A model generated the notes under the pieces. It did no database searches and was not told the DNA's origin. It worked only from the letters and a program-made list of their open reading frames with translations. The position numbers and the translations under genes are program-made. From Glandiceps talaboti (Eukaryota > Hemichordata > Enteropneusta > Spengelidae): a stretch of 64,000 bases of DNA. Shown here in pieces: positions 61,934 through 64,000 of this stretch (positions are counted from its first letter, which is position 1; each line of letters opens with the position of its first letter). The stretch is taken from positions 2,717,001 through 2,781,000 of the forward strand of contig NC_135551.1 of NCBI RefSeq assembly GCF_964340395.1. The letters are read 5' to 3'.

Positions 61934-63128
61934 CTGTGGATTAAGAGTAGGAAACAAGTGTTAATGAAGTGTTAGGTAAGTACTAAAATTGAACCAATAC
62001 ACACAACATACTTTTCAACAGCCGAGAGCTTTCAGATACAGTGCCAACTATCATGAATGGAAAAGACTAACAGTTTGCAGTCAAAAGCTGTCAGCTCATT
62101 TTTAGAAAATTTTACTTGCAGTGGAAAAAAACTGCTGACAATGGATCATTACATTAACTATGGAGGATTATGACTACAGAGGGGAGGGGGAGGGGTGTTC
62201 ACTAATTTCCATATATATATAAGTAAAAAATTGTTATGATGGGACACTATGATATGCATGAGATGTGTGCTTGTAAACTTAATGATTGTGTAGTACTTTG
62301 AAAGATCCAGGGGATCAAATCAATATAAGGGGAATTGACTCTTTCAAATATATCCATACATGCACACTTTGAAGTAAACTGACACAAATAGTCCGTAAAT
62401 GGTATATACATGCAATGTCCTCTAAATGTGACTTTTTCTATAGGCCCTAATAGTTTACTAATGATTTCTGAAACTTACTACAACTTTTTCGACCCAATTA
62501 GCAAATATAGTAAGAATTTTCAAAATCCTGAGGAAACACAACATACATACACATTTTACATTGTTCAGTTGTGTTTCATAGGTTGAATATATCAAGCCAC
62601 CAGGTTTATAATTATATTGAGTTGAAATAAAATTCAAGACTATGGTAGAGCAACACAGGAGTTTCTTTTCATATTGATAGCGATACCTACAACTGATCTT
62701 ACCTGCAATATGTTTCTGGTATCATACCGTAAACCACAATATTTTCACACAAATTCCTCATAAGCATCAATGCATAAAATCCTGTTGAGTACTCTGTTCC
62801 TGTTGATATCCTGTCACAAACATAATGAAAATGTTCAAGTTTACAATCAGAATCAATAGGACATAGTGTTTCCATTAAGAATTAAGTATGTACAACTCTC
62901 TTTCAGTACATACACTGGAAATTAATATGTACAGATTTAGTTCTATGTACAGATCTTTGAAATGATGGCTTGAGAAATTTATATTTTGAGAAGCCTGTCC
63001 CACCACCATCCACAAACCCCATTTTCCCACAATTTGCAGTTTGATTTGTAAGCTGATATTGTTGGACATTAAACAACTTCACTGCAACGTGTGATAACCA
63101 GTACTAGACGCAAGTAGGTTATTTAAGT

Positions 63129-63169
<41 letters not shown>

Positions 63170-64000
63170 GCACTGAACAATGCCTATAGCACTACCGCAC
63201 CTTGTAGTTTTTCCATAAATGGTAGGTAACATTAGGGGACAATTGCACAATGTTGCACAAGCAGAACAAACAAACATTTGTTTAGGTCAAAATCCCCCCC
63301 TAAACAAATGTTCACAAATGTGACATAAACATTTATATGTGATGTAAACTATGATGAAAACAGTAGCAGTCACACCACTATGGTCAATGTAATGTACAAA
63401 CATGATTGTAAACACATTAAAATTAAACAATAAGTCTTAGCAGTAAATTTTCAGCAACTTAACAGCTCAGTAGTAAATTTAAAAGCTATTATCATTGAAG
63501 GAGTGATTTCCTTTGAAATTTGGAAGTGTGAAAATGAAGTTTAGCAAGCACATTGACATCAGACCCCCCCCCCCCCCCCCCCCCCCATGAAATTCACTTA
63601 TTGAGCTTGTGTGACATTATGCGATTGTTCCTAAATAAGAAATATTCATTAAATTACCACGTAAAGTTATTGGAGGTGTTTGCTAACAAAGCATTCCTTT
63701 TACAACCACCCAGACTGTAACTTTCCCCAATACCAACCACGTTCATGAGTCTTCTTTTATAATTAAAATAAAGGTGTTGTATCATTTACCTTGATTTTCC
63801 TGTGTGTGTTTCCCATTCTTTATCTGCTAGTGTTTCTGCTGTTTTGGATAGTTTGTGAAACTCAACATTGTTGTACTTTTCTGTTAAGTATTGCAACTCA
63901 GATGGTGTTTTTCCTGAAGAGAATTTGTACTGTGGCCCATGGAAGATGATGTGTTGTAGGAATTTGTTTTGACTGATCAGTGCTGTTGCATTACCAGCAA
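61753..64000 (-). CDS. ST6GALNAC-like: GT29 sialyltransferase, ST6GALNAC-like, C-terminal half (3 exons)
   Basis: Golgi type II enzyme family that transfers sialic acid from CMP-sialic acid to glycans; ST6GALNAC members make alpha-2,6 links to GalNAc. Joined exons 64000-63790, 62810-62703 and 61933-61753 give 165 residues ending in a stop. The 5' part with the transmembrane anchor and sialylmotif L is beyond the window edge. Visible motifs, numbered from the edge: sialylmotif S at residues 78-99 (STG, LC at 90-91, VYGM), motif III region VPYTYFD at 113-119, and motif VS H140-x4-E145 within HRLLSE, the family's catalytic His/Glu motif. C91 is the motif-S cysteine that normally pairs with motif L. 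An N-glycosylation site NLT is at 157. Oddity: motif III has Thr (116) where most family members have His. Both introns are phase 2 with GT-AG ends. Family certain, subfamily probable. Confidence 0.9.
62703..62810 (-). other. ST6GALNAC-like: Sialyltransferase exon carrying sialylmotif S
   Basis: 108-bp exon with acceptor tttgtgacag/gat and donor tattgcag/gtaaga. Phase 2 at both ends. It encodes ISTGTEYSTGFYALMLM, RNLCENIVVYGM and IPETYC. The upstream intron is 62811-63789 (979 bp). Confidence 0.92.
63132..63166. repeat. (CA)n microsatellite
   Basis: About 17 CA dinucleotides within the larger intron of the sialyltransferase gene. Confidence 0.97.
63564..63586. repeat. C23 homopolymer
   Basis: A run of 23 C within the same intron (G-run on the coding strand). 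Length calls in such runs are error-prone. Confidence 0.95.
63790..64000 (-). other. ST6GALNAC-like: Sialyltransferase exon (partial at window edge)
   Basis: Minus-strand exon, open for 69 full codons, from AGNATALISQNKFLQH to THTGKS plus two bases. The donor is tcaag/gtaaat at 63790/63789. It encodes the stretch between sialylmotifs L and S. The other two frames contain stops within the first eight codons. Confidence 0.85.

Noticed and set aside
62875-63069. 64-codon minus-strand frame within the first intron.
   Set aside because: It lies between two well-defined exons of the sialyltransferase, has no splice signals of its own and shows no homology to the family.

Overview
This window looks like a gene-poor, AT-rich stretch of animal nuclear DNA that is mostly tandem repeats. 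Reading frames are short, the only convincing gene is split by GT-AG introns, and retroelement and MITE debris is present. The gene, at the right end on the minus strand, is the C-terminal half of a GT29 sialyltransferase most like the ST6GALNAC group. That points to a metazoan. A marine invertebrate deuterostome (hemichordate, echinoderm or cephalochordate type) is my best guess, but it is an inference.

Layout. (1) 1-45277: one satellite array with a monomer of about 119 bp, all in one orientation, built into nested higher-order repeats (HORs): a 10.1-kb unit (two copies plus a stub), a 2,710-bp unit, an 826-bp unit and an 8.2-kb unit that contains a 2,985-bp tandem pair. A 407-bp foldback MITE sits in the more divergent edge. 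(2) 45278-50536: about 5 kb with mixed sequence and a large inverted duplication. The array edge and its flanking DNA reappear inverted at 50001-50536, including three satellite monomers. The left arm carries a second MITE and the right arm preserves its empty site. A roughly 1.4-kb terminal-inverted-repeat element and a 67-bp triplication lie between the arms. (3) 50537-51900: two nested, dead LINE fragments on the minus strand, the younger with a 16-bp target-site duplication and an oligo(A) tail. (4) 52012-57465: a second, unrelated-looking tandem array with a 44-bp unit and its own higher-order structure. (5) 57972-58410: a 41-bp minisatellite. (6) 58418-61740: intergenic DNA with small repeats, C-runs and a short foldback element. 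(7) 61753-64000: the three last exons of the sialyltransferase gene, transcribed leftwards, so the tandem arrays lie downstream of its 3' end.

Nothing here looks like a bacterial-style operon, a CRISPR array or a defence system. The most notable content is the recent, multi-level satellite amplification, the inverted copy of the array boundary, and the nested or empty-site transposon events that allow relative dating. I counted by eye from the sequence. No alignment, database search or RNA evidence was available.
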